The notes under the pieces were generated by a model. It was not told where the DNA came from, ran no database searches, and saw nothing but the letters and a program-made list of their open reading frames with translations. Shown here in pieces: positions 25,255 through 34,132 of a stretch of 64,000 nt of DNA. Source of the DNA: Aquimarina latercula DSM 2041 (lineage in GTDB: Bacteria; Bacteroidota; Bacteroidia; Flavobacteriales; Flavobacteriaceae); the NCBI RefSeq assembly GCF_000430645.1, contig NZ_KE387186.1, positions 62,001 to 126,000 on the forward strand, read 5' to 3'. The translations under genes were made by a program, and so were the position numbers. Numbering within the stretch: position 1 is the stretch's first letter; each line of letters starts with the position of its first letter.

Positions 25255-25949
25255 TGAAAAAGAATCTAAAAAGGGAGATTATTACTACTTCTGATGGTTC
25301 TACTACTATTCATTTTCCGGAACTTGATGAGCATTATCATTCTAAACATGGAGCTATCAATGAGGCAAAACATGTTTTTATAGATAAGGGTTTTGATCAT
25401 GTTTTAGAATCAAAAGCATTTCAAGAGTTACACGTTTTAGAAATAGGTTTTGGTACCGGTTTAAATGCTTTTATAACATATTTAGAAGCGCTTAAAGTTT
25501 CTCAAAAAGTATATTATGTTGGAGTAGAGGCGTATCCTGTTTCGATGGAAGAGGTGAAATGTCTAAATTACTTAAAGCAATTATCGGCTCAAGATCAGGT
25601 AGCTGTTTTTGATCATTTTCATCAATCTTCTTGGGGGGATCAACAAGCTATAACGGATTCATTTTTTCTTACCAAGAGACAACAGTTTTTTGAAGATATT
25701 GATGATAAGTCTTGTTATAACCTGATTTATTTTGATGCGTTTGGAGCTCGAGTACAGCCAACTTTATGGGAAGTAGATATCTTTAAAAAGATGTATGATG
25801 CACTTTTAGATCAAGGGGTATTAGTTACGTATTCTGCAAAGGGAAGTGTAAGGCGTGCGATGCAAGAAGTAGGTTTTACTGTAGAAAGACTTCCTGGACC
25901 TCCTGGCAAGAGAGAAATGCTTCGAGCTACTAAAATAATGAACGGTTGA
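25254..25949 (+). CDS. mnmD: tRNA 5-methylaminomethyl-2-thiouridine methyltransferase MnmD
   Basis: The 231-residue protein corresponds to the methyltransferase half of MnmC (DUF752). An N-terminal strand region with DEHYHSKHGAINEAKHVFI is followed by the SAM site LEIGFGTGLNAFITY, the NLIYFDAFGARVQPTLW active-site segment and the C-terminal GPPGKREM motif. It methylates nm5U to mnm5U at the wobble position of certain tRNAs. A stand-alone MnmD without the oxidase half is usual in Bacteroidota. It is coupled to the DUF4920 gene by a 1-bp overlap. Confidence 0.92.
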   Translation: MKKNLKREIITTSDGSTTIHFPELDEHYHSKHGAINEAKHVFIDKGFDHVLESKAFQELHVLEIGFGTGLNAFITYLEALKVSQKVYYVGVEAYPVSMEEVKCLNYLKQLSAQDQVAVFDHFHQSSWGDQQAITDSFFLTKRQQFFEDIDDKSCYNLIYFDAFGARVQPTLWEVDIFKKMYDALLDQGVLVTYSAKGSVRRAMQEVGFTVERLPGPPGKREMLRATKIMNG

Positions 25950-26057
25950 TAATGGATTTTAGAAAATTAAAATACAGTTTTCTTAGTGTGTTAAACCTAT
26001 AATAAATCGGTAGGTTATGTTAAACCCTCGTATTACTTTGCAATAAATTACTTTATT

Positions 26058-26960
26058 ATGAAAGTTTTAATTACTGGCGCAACCGGACTTATTGGTCAGG
26101 AAATTGTAAGGTTATGTCATCAATCTTCTATTGATGTCAATTATCTTACTACAAGTAAAAATAAACTGACATCTGAAAAGAATTATCAAGGATATTATTG
26201 GAATCCAAGTTCTGGAGAAATTGATTTAGATTGTTTTAAAGACGTCGAAGTTATTATTCATCTTGTGGGTGCTACAGTAGCGAAACGTTGGACGAGCAGT
26301 TATAAAAAAGAAATTATTGACAGTCGTGTTCTTACAACTTCACTAATCTTAGAGTCATTAAAAAAAATAAAACATTCGATACGTCAAGTTGTATCAGCTA
26401 GTGCGATTGGGATTTACCCAGATTCTTTTCAGAATTATTATATGGAAGATTCAGACAAGGTGGATACTGGCTTTTTAGGAGAAGTCGTAAAAAAATGGGA
26501 ATCTGCTGTCCAAGAGTTTGATACACTAAATATAGAGGTAAGTTTACTAAGGATAGGATTGGTTCTTTCTGATAATGGAGGCGCATTTCCTAAAATAGCA
26601 AAACCTATAAAGCAAGGAATGGGAGCCGTATTTGGAAATGGAAAGCAATGGCAAAGCTGGATACATGTAGAAGATCTAGCAAAAATGTTTATGCACGTGG
26701 TTCAAGAAGAATTAAACGGTTTATATAATGCCGTCGCTCCAAATCCGATTTCTAATCATAAATTAACAATGGTTATAGCTGACCAAATGGAGAAAAAAAT
26801 AATACTACCCAATATTCCTCGTTTTGCTATGAAACTTGTTCTTGGAGAAATGCATATGCTTCTTTTTAGCAGTCAAAGAGTATGTTGTGATAAAATTTTA
26901 AAAACAGGTTTTCAATTTAAATATGAAAATATTACTCAAGCAGTTGAAGATCTAGTTTAA
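26058..26960 (+). CDS. TIGR01777-type NAD(P)-dependent epimerase
   Basis: The 300-residue short-chain dehydrogenase-like protein starts with the nucleotide-binding motif MKVLITGATGLIGQEIV. It also carries YYWNPSSGEID, IIHLVGATVAKRWTSSYKK and SWIHVEDLAKMF, all typical of the YfcH/TIGR01777 family. These bind NADP, but no reaction is firmly known. It is monocistronic with a terminator directly downstream. Confidence 0.88.
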   Translation: MKVLITGATGLIGQEIVRLCHQSSIDVNYLTTSKNKLTSEKNYQGYYWNPSSGEIDLDCFKDVEVIIHLVGATVAKRWTSSYKKEIIDSRVLTTSLILESLKKIKHSIRQVVSASAIGIYPDSFQNYYMEDSDKVDTGFLGEVVKKWESAVQEFDTLNIEVSLLRIGLVLSDNGGAFPKIAKPIKQGMGAVFGNGKQWQSWIHVEDLAKMFMHVVQEELNGLYNAVAPNPISNHKLTMVIADQMEKKIILPNIPRFAMKLVLGEMHMLLFSSQRVCCDKILKTGFQFKYENITQAVEDLV

Positions 26961-26974
26961 TGAAATTTTGAAAT

Positions 26975-27008
26975 AAAAGGTCTCGTTTATGCAAAACAAG
27001 ACCTTTTT
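26975..27008. terminator. Bidirectional intrinsic terminator
   Basis: AAAAGGTCT (26975-26983) pairs with AGACCTTTT (26999-27007), with an additional GTTT/AAAC pair inside and a T run. It lies between the epimerase gene and the converging GH26-like gene. Confidence 0.85.
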
Positions 27009-27024
27009 ATCGTAGATGATTGTT

Positions 27025-30000
27025 TTATTTTTTTGTAAATAATTTATATTCTTTTTTGTCAGTTTTTAATATAAATATTCCTTTTTTGAGAGTTGAAATA
27101 TTAATTAATTTTCCTTTTCCTGATTTTATTTCCTTACCATCTAAAGTATATATTTGATAGCGAGTTTCTAACAATATTTCAGGACCTTCTAGTTCAATAT
27201 AATCTTCTGAAGGGTTTGGGAAAATTATTAAGCTACCGTTATCATTTTTAGTGATAATTGGGTTTTCTCTACTGCTGTTAAATGTGCAATTTTCAGTGTT
27301 AAATGTCACGGATTTTTCAGCTATATCTGTATAATCCGCTTGGAATTTTATCGTATAATTTTGACCAAGATTCATAGTTACAAACGTATAGGTTGTGGAT
27401 GAACTAAAATCAAAATAATAATACCCATTTTCTAAAGACGGTGGATAGCAACTGTTATCTACGCACATATAAATGTTACTTTGATAACCATTATCTTTAT
27501 GATATACTCTCGCCGTATTGTCATTTATATAAGACATTCCAAACTCACCACAGATACTAGAATCATTATCTCCGTCCGTTTCGCAAGGAGAACAACTACC
27601 ACCGCAGTCTATTCCTGTTTCGTCTCCATTTTGCTGATTATCATTACAAGTTGTTGTGTTGTCTGTATTATCAGATGTATAACCAATAAGGTCAAAAAGT
27701 TCATCTGATGCTTTGATCCAATTAGAAGAATTGATATTTTGATTCCAGTTAGATGCGATAAGATTATTAGCTTGAACTCTAGAGTCCCCCCAGTATCCCA
27801 TTTGATATGGAGCATCCCAGAATCCTTGCGAATCCCAATCTGCATTAATATAGGTTGCTAATCGAATAACATCTTTGTTTTTATCGATATAGTTGAAAAA
27901 AGGTTGATACCATTCATCCCATATTTGTTGTGCAGTTTTTTGTGTTTTGACTCCTACATTATTTCCAAATACAGGGGCGATAGTATTATCGCTGACATCA
28001 TATCCTTGCGGTGTAGCTTCCGCAATTATTACAGGTTTTCCTTCTTGTCTAGCAAAATCTAATAATGTGTCTTGAGCTCTATAATTGCAATCTTGTGGAG
28101 TGAAAACAGAAATCCCCATTAGATCTACATATGATTTACCAGGATACCAAGAAGATATAGGGTTATTGTTGTAAGTTGATCCGCAAAAAGCACCAGAATG
28201 CCATACCATGGCAATATTATTATCGGCATTCTTAGATTGAATCCTATTATACATTTTTCTCCAAGCTGTTACAAATTGATTTGGATCATAGTGATTATGA
28301 GGTCCATCAAATTCATATCCCCATCTTAAATAAATTGGTCTGTCTAAAGCTATTAACTTGTCAATAAGTGAATCCATTTCATTATCAAGATTACCGCTAT
28401 TAAAGTTTTGTAAATGGTCTACTAGATATACAGCTACTACGAGACCACTATTAGGATATTTACTAGCTAGACTTGCTAAGTGCTGTGGGCCTGTTCCATA
28501 AGAGGCTTCTATATCAATGGCTTCAACGTTATTAATGCTAGTGTAACCAGATGTGGCAGCTGGGATGGTATTTGTGGATGAAGAGAAATTATCAATACTA
28601 GTTACATCTTGACCAATAGCAAGTAAAGTACCCGGGCCATCAATAACAAATTTCCCAGTAATGTAATTAATTGAATTAGTGTCGCATGGACTACAACTAC
28701 CTCCGCAATCTATTCCGGTTTCATCTCCATTTTGTTGGTTGTCAGAGCAAGTAGAAGTTGTTTCACAAGGATCACAACTACCTCCACAATCTACACCGGT
28801 TTCATCTCCGTTTTGTTGGTTGTCATTACAAGTAGGGGTTGAGTCTCCATTACCAGGTATGATACCTGGGAGCGGGACGTTTTGTACATTTGCTTGTGTA
28901 TTAGATTGGTAGTTTTTTTCTATCCGTTTCCAACTACCATTAGATGAGTAAGTATTGATGAGTTTCAGTGCCTCTTCATGAGAGATATAATGTAATTCTG
29001 CTGTTTGCCCGGGTTGAACTCCAATAATAGACTTAAGGTGAGAAAACCCAGATCCAAATGCGGATTGTTCTGGAGCAGGATTATGTCTTGTTTGTGCTAC
29101 TAAAATAGCTTGCGCGGTATGGGTTCCTGTTAGACTTATGTTCATTACCGCTTGTATTTCTCCATTAATATAAAAAGCACATCCGTATCCAGGATCTCCG
29201 GATATTAAAGGATCATATCCTTCGTTAGTATGAAAACCGGCAAAAAGAACATTGGAAAGATCAAAATTGCCATCATTTCTTCCGAATAAAGAGCCAAAAG
29301 TATACGCAAATCCGCCGGTACCAAAGTCTCTAGCTTGTTCTCCTCCAGAATATCTCGGGGACCAAGAAGAATGTTTCCATCCTGGAGCATCTAGGGGATT
29401 AAGACCAGCTACAGAGGAATATACTTCAGGGACAGCATGTATAAATTGACCGTTAAAATTGAATCCCCACCAATCTTTTGGGGGAATCGGTAACTGAGCT
29501 TCTCCATTAGCTGGAATTACAGTCATTACTTGCCCAGGTTGTTCATTACCGGGAAAAGTTCCAGAAGAAACTAAATAGCTATAAGGAGTATTGTTTACAA
29601 TCTTTACGCGATCTATTCCTCTTCTAGTGATATTAGGGTTGTTTACTATTTGTCCGTTTTGGAACGTAGCTCCAGTATCTGTCTCTAAGTCTCCATATGT
29701 TAGTGGAGCGCCTTGGTTGTTGCCGATAGTGGGCCACCAGTTTCCTTCTGTGAAAACAGGAATTTTTCCATTGAAATTGTTAGGTATTGTAATTCCATAA
29801 CTTAAACTAGTTCCATCATTTCGATATGGGTTGGATAATAAACCTGATGCAGAACTTGGGTTCAGATCTCCTCGATTTTTTTTCCATTCTGACAATATGT
29901 TATTAGGGTATATCCAATTCTCATATCGATGGATAAACCCCATTCTATTCATGCCTTCTCCATTTAGACCAGGGTCTGAGGATTGACTAAAAATTGTTTG

Positions 30001-30045
30001 ACATACTATGAGGAATAGTATCGTAAGTTTAATTTGTTCTCTCAT
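27025..30045 (-). CDS. Multidomain secreted GH26-like glycoside hydrolase with Cys-rich repeats and T9SS sorting domain
   Basis: The 1006-residue protein has a signal peptide (1-21), an unrecognised N-terminal domain (about 25-385) rich in Trp, Gly and Asn, two copies of a ~22-residue Cys-rich repeat (406-427, 433-454; NDNQQNGDETG-DCGG), a GH26-like TIM barrel (about 456-790), a third repeat (800-821), a ~100-residue beta domain with three Cys and a T9SS C-terminal domain (about 936-1006). The likely acid/base is Glu578 in RWGYEFDG and the nucleophile Glu676 in IIAEATPQ. It should be exported to the cell surface and act on beta-mannan or a related beta-glycan. The exact family (GH26 or a near relative) is uncertain. 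Confidence 0.72.
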   Translation of the reverse strand: MREQIKLTILFLIVCQTIFSQSSDPGLNGEGMNRMGFIHRYENWIYPNNILSEWKKNRGDLNPSSASGLLSNPYRNDGTSLSYGITIPNNFNGKIPVFTEGNWWPTIGNNQGAPLTYGDLETDTGATFQNGQIVNNPNITRRGIDRVKIVNNTPYSYLVSSGTFPGNEQPGQVMTVIPANGEAQLPIPPKDWWGFNFNGQFIHAVPEVYSSVAGLNPLDAPGWKHSSWSPRYSGGEQARDFGTGGFAYTFGSLFGRNDGNFDLSNVLFAGFHTNEGYDPLISGDPGYGCAFYINGEIQAVMNISLTGTHTAQAILVAQTRHNPAPEQSAFGSGFSHLKSIIGVQPGQTAELHYISHEEALKLINTYSSNGSWKRIEKNYQSNTQANVQNVPLPGIIPGNGDSTPTCNDNQQNGDETGVDCGGSCDPCETTSTCSDNQQNGDETGIDCGGSCSPCDTNSINYITGKFVIDGPGTLLAIGQDVTSIDNFSSSTNTIPAATSGYTSINNVEAIDIEASYGTGPQHLASLASKYPNSGLVVAVYLVDHLQNFNSGNLDNEMDSLIDKLIALDRPIYLRWGYEFDGPHNHYDPNQFVTAWRKMYNRIQSKNADNNIAMVWHSGAFCGSTYNNNPISSWYPGKSYVDLMGISVFTPQDCNYRAQDTLLDFARQEGKPVIIAEATPQGYDVSDNTIAPVFGNNVGVKTQKTAQQIWDEWYQPFFNYIDKNKDVIRLATYINADWDSQGFWDAPYQMGYWGDSRVQANNLIASNWNQNINSSNWIKASDELFDLIGYTSDNTDNTTTCNDNQQNGDETGIDCGGSCSPCETDGDNDSSICGEFGMSYINDNTARVYHKDNGYQSNIYMCVDNSCYPPSLENGYYYFDFSSSTTYTFVTMNLGQNYTIKFQADYTDIAEKSVTFNTENCTFNSSRENPIITKNDNGSLIIFPNPSEDYIELEGPEILLETRYQIYTLDGKEIKSGKGKLINISTLKKGIFILKTDKKEYKLFTKK
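27583..28830 (-). repeat. Three copies of a Cys-rich repeat within the GH26-like gene
   Basis: The codons for residues 406-427, 433-454 and 800-821 of the GH26-like protein (positions 28765-28830, 28684-28749 and 27583-27648) encode near-identical 22-residue units with four Cys, C-DNQQNGDETG-DCGGSC-PC. Two are adjacent and precede the catalytic domain, one follows it. They act as linkers on either side of the barrel, and the acidic loop may bind calcium. Confidence 0.75.
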
Positions 30046-30302
30046 TACGTTTAGTTTTAAGTTTTAAGATTTTAAAACTAACTAACGTAAAGTGTATAAT
30101 AATATGGAACACACCATTTATTTATGACGTATAGCTACGGTGCTACCACGCAAAACATTGTTTTTTGTTTTTTTATTATGATTATTTGGTTTTTCTTAAC
30201 TCATTTCCGTGTAGGTTCGAGGAAAAAGATGTAATTAAAAGACTAAATTGGAAACTCTTTTTTTGTCAAGTTTTTTTGAATAAAGTAATATTGGAAAACA
30301 TA
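30046..30302. other. Intergenic region upstream of the GH26-like gene
   Basis: This 257-bp AT-rich stretch lies between the start of the GH26-like gene and the terminator of the YceI gene. No ORF with support, hairpin or conserved promoter pair stands out. It should hold the promoter of the GH26-like gene, read on the minus strand. Confidence 0.4.
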
Positions 30303-30337
30303 AAAAAAGTCCAACATTTAGAATGTTGGACTTTTTT
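30303..30337. terminator. Intrinsic terminator after the YceI gene
   Basis: AAAAAAGTCCAACATT pairs with AATGTTGGACTTTTTT around a 3-nt loop (TAG). Read on the minus strand it directly follows the YceI gene. Confidence 0.9.
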
Positions 30338-30358
30338 ATTTTATAAAATCTTTTTGGA

Positions 30359-31030
30359 TTAAGCTTTGGTCGCTTTTAAGCTAACTTTTAACTCGATATC
30401 ATCTAAAATGAACTTGTCACCTAAATTTTCAAATACTGATTTAGATCCATAATTTACACCCCAATCTGTGCGATTGATAGTAAAAACTTCACTGTTTAAT
30501 GTCATAGTATTTCCTTCTACAGAAGTTGATGCTGGGAAAGAAATATTTTTCTTAATTCCTTTAATAGTAAGATTACCATCAATAACAGTTTTTCCTTCTT
30601 TTTCAGAAACACCAGTTACTTCAAAAGATGCATTTGGAAATTGTGCTACATTGAAGAAATGATCTTCTTTACCTTCTCCTTCTCCTTTAAGATGACCTTC
30701 TAATCCTGCTTTTTGCTTACCTTCTAAGTCAGTTACGTTAATTGATGTCATATCAATTACGAATGATCCGCTTTGGATTTTACCATCCTGTGTTTTTACC
30801 TTACCATCTGCGATATTGATGGTTCCTGTATGATTTTCTGTTGGCTTTTTTCCAACCCAATCTATAGTGCTTGCCGCGTTGTCTACTACGTATGTAATTG
30901 CTTCTACTGGTGCTTCTACTACTTCTTCAGCTGCAGTAGCTTCTGTTTCATTTTTTTTCTCACCTTTACAAGAAGTTGCCGCTACAATAATTGCAGTCAC
31001 AGCAAATAGGTTAATCAATTTGGTTTTCAT
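30359..31030 (-). CDS. YceI family lipoprotein
   Basis: The 223-residue protein has a lipoprotein signal (AATSC, Cys21), an acidic linker and a YceI domain of about 170 residues (YVVDNAASTIDWVGKKP, HTGTINIADGKVK, GNLTIKGIKKNISFPA, DWGVNYGSKSVF). YceI proteins form a lipocalin-like barrel that binds polyisoprenoids or quinones in the periplasm. No partner is next to it. It is divergent from grpE. Confidence 0.9.
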   Translation of the reverse strand: MKTKLINLFAVTAIIVAATSCKGEKKNETEATAAEEVVEAPVEAITYVVDNAASTIDWVGKKPTENHTGTINIADGKVKTQDGKIQSGSFVIDMTSINVTDLEGKQKAGLEGHLKGEGEGKEDHFFNVAQFPNASFEVTGVSEKEGKTVIDGNLTIKGIKKNISFPASTSVEGNTMTLNSEVFTINRTDWGVNYGSKSVFENLGDKFILDDIELKVSLKATKA

Positions 31031-31144
31031 AATAACGTTAGTTTATAGTTTGAATTTTCAAAATTATTTTTTTAGAAAATGAATACTCTTAAATATATAC
31101 TAAAATATTCCTGTGACATTATGACATTTATTCAAAAATGGCAG

Positions 31145-31152
31145 TACTTTTG
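31145..31152 (+). promoter_or_regulatory. -7 promoter element of grpE-dnaJ
   Basis: TACTTTTG matches TAnnTTTG and lies 40 bp before the grpE start codon at 31193. Its position rules out the longer in-frame start at 31079. Confidence 0.6.
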
Positions 31153-31192
31153 CATCTCCAAAAAAAAGAAACTTATAAAAGGTACTAGTTAC

Positions 31193-31735
31193 ATGAGTAA
31201 GAAAAATAAAAATACAGAAGATATAAAAGATCAAGTAGAAGAAGTACTTGATACTACTGTTGAAGATACTGAAGTAGAGGAAGTAGATGTTGAAACACAA
31301 TTAAAAGAAGATCTGGAAAAGGAGAAAGATAAATTCTTGAGGCTTTTTGCAGAATTTGAAAATTATAAAAAACGTACTTCAAAGGAACGTATAGAATTAT
31401 TTAAGACAGCTGGTCAGGATGTAATGCAATCTATGTTACCTGTTTTGGATGATTTTGATCGTGCTATGAAAGAGATTGAAAAGTCTGCTGATAAAGATGT
31501 GTTAAAAGGGGTGGAGTTAATCCATAATAAATTGAAGGAAGCTCTTAAAGGGAAAGGTTTGTCAGAAGTTGAGGTAGCTGCTGGAGATGCTTTTAATGCG
31601 GATGATCACGAAGCAATTACACAAATACCTGCCCCAACAGATGAATTAAAGGGTAAAATCGTAGACGTTATAGAAAAAGGATATAAATTAGGAGATAAGG
31701 TAATTCGTTTTCCTAAGGTAGTAACCGGACAATAA
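31193..31735 (+). CDS. grpE: Nucleotide exchange factor GrpE
   Basis: From the ATG at 31193 the gene encodes 180 residues: an acidic, flexible N-terminus, a long coiled-coil dimerisation helix (LRLFAEFENYKKRTSKERIE) and the C-terminal beta domain (GDAFNADDHEAITQIP, VIEKGYKLGDKVIRFPKV) that opens the DnaK nucleotide site. It works with DnaK and DnaJ in protein folding. dnaJ follows 5 bp downstream in the same operon. An upstream in-frame start at 31079 precedes the promoter and is rejected. Confidence 0.95.
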   Translation: MSKKNKNTEDIKDQVEEVLDTTVEDTEVEEVDVETQLKEDLEKEKDKFLRLFAEFENYKKRTSKERIELFKTAGQDVMQSMLPVLDDFDRAMKEIEKSADKDVLKGVELIHNKLKEALKGKGLSEVEVAAGDAFNADDHEAITQIPAPTDELKGKIVDVIEKGYKLGDKVIRFPKVVTGQ

Positions 31736-31740
31736 GATAA

Positions 31741-32862
31741 ATGATGAAAGAAGATTTTTATGATATTTTAGGTATTAGTAAAGGTGCTACTGAAGCTGAA
31801 ATTAAAAAGGCATATCGTAAAAAAGCGATAGAATACCATCCGGATAAAAACCCAGGAGATGCTACAGCAGAAGAAAAGTTTAAAAAAGCTGCAGAAGCGT
31901 ATGAGGTCTTAAGTGACCCAGATAAGAAAGCACGTTACGATCAATACGGACATCAGGCCTTTGAAGGTGGTGGTGGTTTCGGCGGTGGTTTCGGCGGTGG
32001 CGGAATGAATATGGATGACATATTTAGTCAGTTTGGAGACATCTTTGGTGGTGGCGGTTTCGGTGGTGGTTTTGGCGGCGGAGGAAGACAACGTCGCGTA
32101 AAAGGTAGTAATCTCCGTATCCGAGTAAAACTTACATTAGAGGAAATCGCTAACGGTGTAGAGAAGAAGATTAAAGTAAAACGAAAAATTCAAGCACCTG
32201 GGACTACATATAAAACGTGTAGTACCTGTAATGGTAGTGGGCAAATGACTCGTATTACCAATACAATTTTGGGTAGAATGCAAACCTCTACTACTTGTTC
32301 TACTTGTGGAGGAGCTGGACAAGTTATAGATAAAAAACCTTCGGATGCAGATGGACAAGGACTAAAAGTTTCTGAAGAAACTGTAAGTATAAAAATACCA
32401 GCTGGAGTAGAAGATGGTATGCAACTTAAAGTTTCTGGAAAAGGAAATGAGGCACCAGGTAATGGTGTTGCTGGAGATCTTTTAGTTGCAATAGAAGAAT
32501 TAGATCATTCAGAATTACAACGCGAAGGAGATAACTTACATTATGACCTTTATATTAGTTTTTCTGAGGCCGCTTTAGGAGCATCTAGAGAGATTGATAC
32601 GGTATCTGGTAAAGTTCGTATTAAAATAGAAGAAGGGGTGCAAAGTGGTAAAATATTAAGATTACGTGGTAAAGGAATTCCTAGTATCAATGGTTACGGA
32701 AAAGGAGATCTTTTAGTGCACGTGAATGTATGGACTCCAAAAACATTGAATAAAGAACAACGAGAGTTTTTTGAAAGAATGGCGCAGGATGATCATTTTA
32801 AACCTAGCCCTGATAGTAAAGACAAATCATTTTTTGAAAAAGTTAAAGATATGTTTTCATAA
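31741..32862 (+). CDS. dnaJ: Chaperone DnaJ with two zinc-finger motifs
   Basis: The 373-residue co-chaperone has a J domain (DFYDILGISKGA...HPD at residues ~34-36), a Gly/Phe linker with GGGFGGGFGG repeats, a zinc region with only two CxxCxGxG motifs (CSTCNGSG, CSTCGGAG) instead of the usual four, and two C-terminal substrate-binding domains. It stimulates DnaK ATPase and delivers substrates. The single zinc centre matches what I recall of flavobacterial DnaJ. The gene follows grpE in the same operon. Confidence 0.95.
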   Translation: MMKEDFYDILGISKGATEAEIKKAYRKKAIEYHPDKNPGDATAEEKFKKAAEAYEVLSDPDKKARYDQYGHQAFEGGGGFGGGFGGGGMNMDDIFSQFGDIFGGGGFGGGFGGGGRQRRVKGSNLRIRVKLTLEEIANGVEKKIKVKRKIQAPGTTYKTCSTCNGSGQMTRITNTILGRMQTSTTCSTCGGAGQVIDKKPSDADGQGLKVSEETVSIKIPAGVEDGMQLKVSGKGNEAPGNGVAGDLLVAIEELDHSELQREGDNLHYDLYISFSEAALGASREIDTVSGKVRIKIEEGVQSGKILRLRGKGIPSINGYGKGDLLVHVNVWTPKTLNKEQREFFERMAQDDHFKPSPDSKDKSFFEKVKDMFS

Positions 32863-32866
32863 AAAT

Positions 32867-32898
32867 AAGAATGATAAAATATAACCAGAATCATTCTT
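32867..32898 (+). terminator. Weak hairpin after dnaJ
   Basis: AAGAATGAT (32867-32875) pairs with ATCATTCTT (32890-32898) around a 14-nt loop, just after the dnaJ stop. There is no immediate T run, so termination is uncertain. Confidence 0.4.
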
Positions 32899-32928
32899 GA
32901 ATGCTAATTTTTGTTTAATAAAAATTCG

Positions 32929-33031
32929 TATATTTGAAACATCACTAGCGCATTTAGTGATAATTTTTCTTTTTCATAGCAATTTTTTTCCCATCCTTAA
33001 TACTTGTATTTAGGGTGGGTTTTGTTTTTTT
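32929..33031 (+). ncRNA. Candidate small RNA with its own promoter and terminator
   Basis: A perfect -7 element, TATATTTG (32929-32936), is followed by a short hairpin TCACTA-TAGTGA (32942-32960), a U-rich middle and an intrinsic terminator pairing CCCATCCT (32990-32997) with AGGGTGGG (33012-33019) followed by a T-rich tail. The unit would make an RNA of about 90 nt and has no ORF. It could instead be a leader of the ABC gene at 33203, but the terminator comes first. Without homologues the call is tentative. Confidence 0.45.
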
Positions 33032-33202
33032 ATAAACACTAAATTTTCTAGACCAATCTAGATCCTATATTTAGAACATATCTGATGTGTAACTTCAATC
33101 TTACTATTGAATGATCAGTTTAAATTCGTTATTTATTTCATTTCATTAATATTTTGACTTAATTAGCATTGTTTTTAATTTTTTAATAAACCATACCTTT
33201 TT

Positions 33203-34132
33203 ATGACTAATCTTTTAGAGGTACAACAGGCATCGAAACAATTTGGCGATTTTATTGCATTAAATGATGTTTCTATAAAAGTACCTAAAGGAAGTATTTT
33301 TGGTTTATTGGGTCCTAACGGAGCTGGTAAAACTACTTTGATAAGAATCATTAATCAAATTACATTACCAGATACTGGAAGTGTATTTCTTGATGGAGAA
33401 CCATTGCAACCACATCATGTAAAAGATATTGGTTATTTACCCGAAGAAAGAGGTTTGTATAAATCTATGAAAGTAGGAGAGCAAGCATTATACCTTGCTC
33501 AATTAAAAGGGTTAAGTAAAAAAGATGCTAAAGAGCGTCTTAAATATTGGTTTGATAAATTTGATATTTCGCATTGGTGGGATAAAAAAATACAAGAGCT
33601 GTCTAAAGGAATGGCTCAAAAAGTTCAATTTATTGTTACTGTACTACATAGGCCTAAATTATTGATATTTGATGAACCCTTTAGTGGGTTTGATCCAATA
33701 AATGCCAATGTGATTAAAGATGAAATACTTCAATTGCGAGATGAAGGCGCTACGGTAATTTTCTCAACACATCGTATGGAGAGTGTAGAGGAGTTATGTG
33801 ATCATATTGCTTTAATAAATAAGTCAAATAAAATACTGGAAGGAAAGGTATCTGATATTAAAAAAGAATATAAGTCAAATACTTTTGAAGTTGGACTACT
33901 ATCTGATAATAAAGTAGAATTACAGAAAGATTTACAAGCCAGATTTGTAACGGAGCCTGCAGATTTTAAAACTATAGAAGACCAATTGAAGTTAAAAATT
34001 TCTTTGGATACCAATACTACTTCAAATGATTTATTAAAGTATTTGTCTGAGAAAGGGCAAGTTGTTAGGTTTAACGAGGTAATACCAAGTGTAAACGAAA
34101 TATTCATTAAAACCATCACCGAAAATGAGTAG
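33203..34132 (+). CDS. ABC transporter ATP-binding protein (ABC-2 / NatA type)
   Basis: The 309-residue ATPase carries all the motifs: Walker A GPNGAGKTT, signature LSKGMAQKV, Walker B LLIFDEPFSG and the H-loop (FSTHRMES). The ~80-residue extension at the C-terminus matches DUF4162. The gene overlaps the following permease gene by 8 bp, so together they form an ABC-2 exporter, similar to NatAB sodium or drug exporters. The substrate is unknown. Confidence 0.93.
   Translation: MTNLLEVQQASKQFGDFIALNDVSIKVPKGSIFGLLGPNGAGKTTLIRIINQITLPDTGSVFLDGEPLQPHHVKDIGYLPEERGLYKSMKVGEQALYLAQLKGLSKKDAKERLKYWFDKFDISHWWDKKIQELSKGMAQKVQFIVTVLHRPKLLIFDEPFSGFDPINANVIKDEILQLRDEGATVIFSTHRMESVEELCDHIALINKSNKILEGKVSDIKKEYKSNTFEVGLLSDNKVELQKDLQARFVTEPADFKTIEDQLKLKISLDTNTTSNDLLKYLSEKGQVVRFNEVIPSVNEIFIKTITENE

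Noticed and set aside
27583..28830. The repeated 66-bp units in the GH26-like gene as a CRISPR array
   Set aside because: They are in frame within one coding region, two are adjacent and one is over 1 kb away, and the encoded Cys pattern is conserved.
30359..31030. YceI lipoprotein as part of the cellulose redox system (YceI domains occur in Cbp2D-like proteins)
   Set aside because: It is 12 kb away, next to grpE, and stand-alone YceI lipoproteins are common in Bacteroidota.
31079..31192. Longer start for grpE
   Set aside because: The extension lies upstream of the TACTTTTG promoter element and has no GrpE-like sequence.
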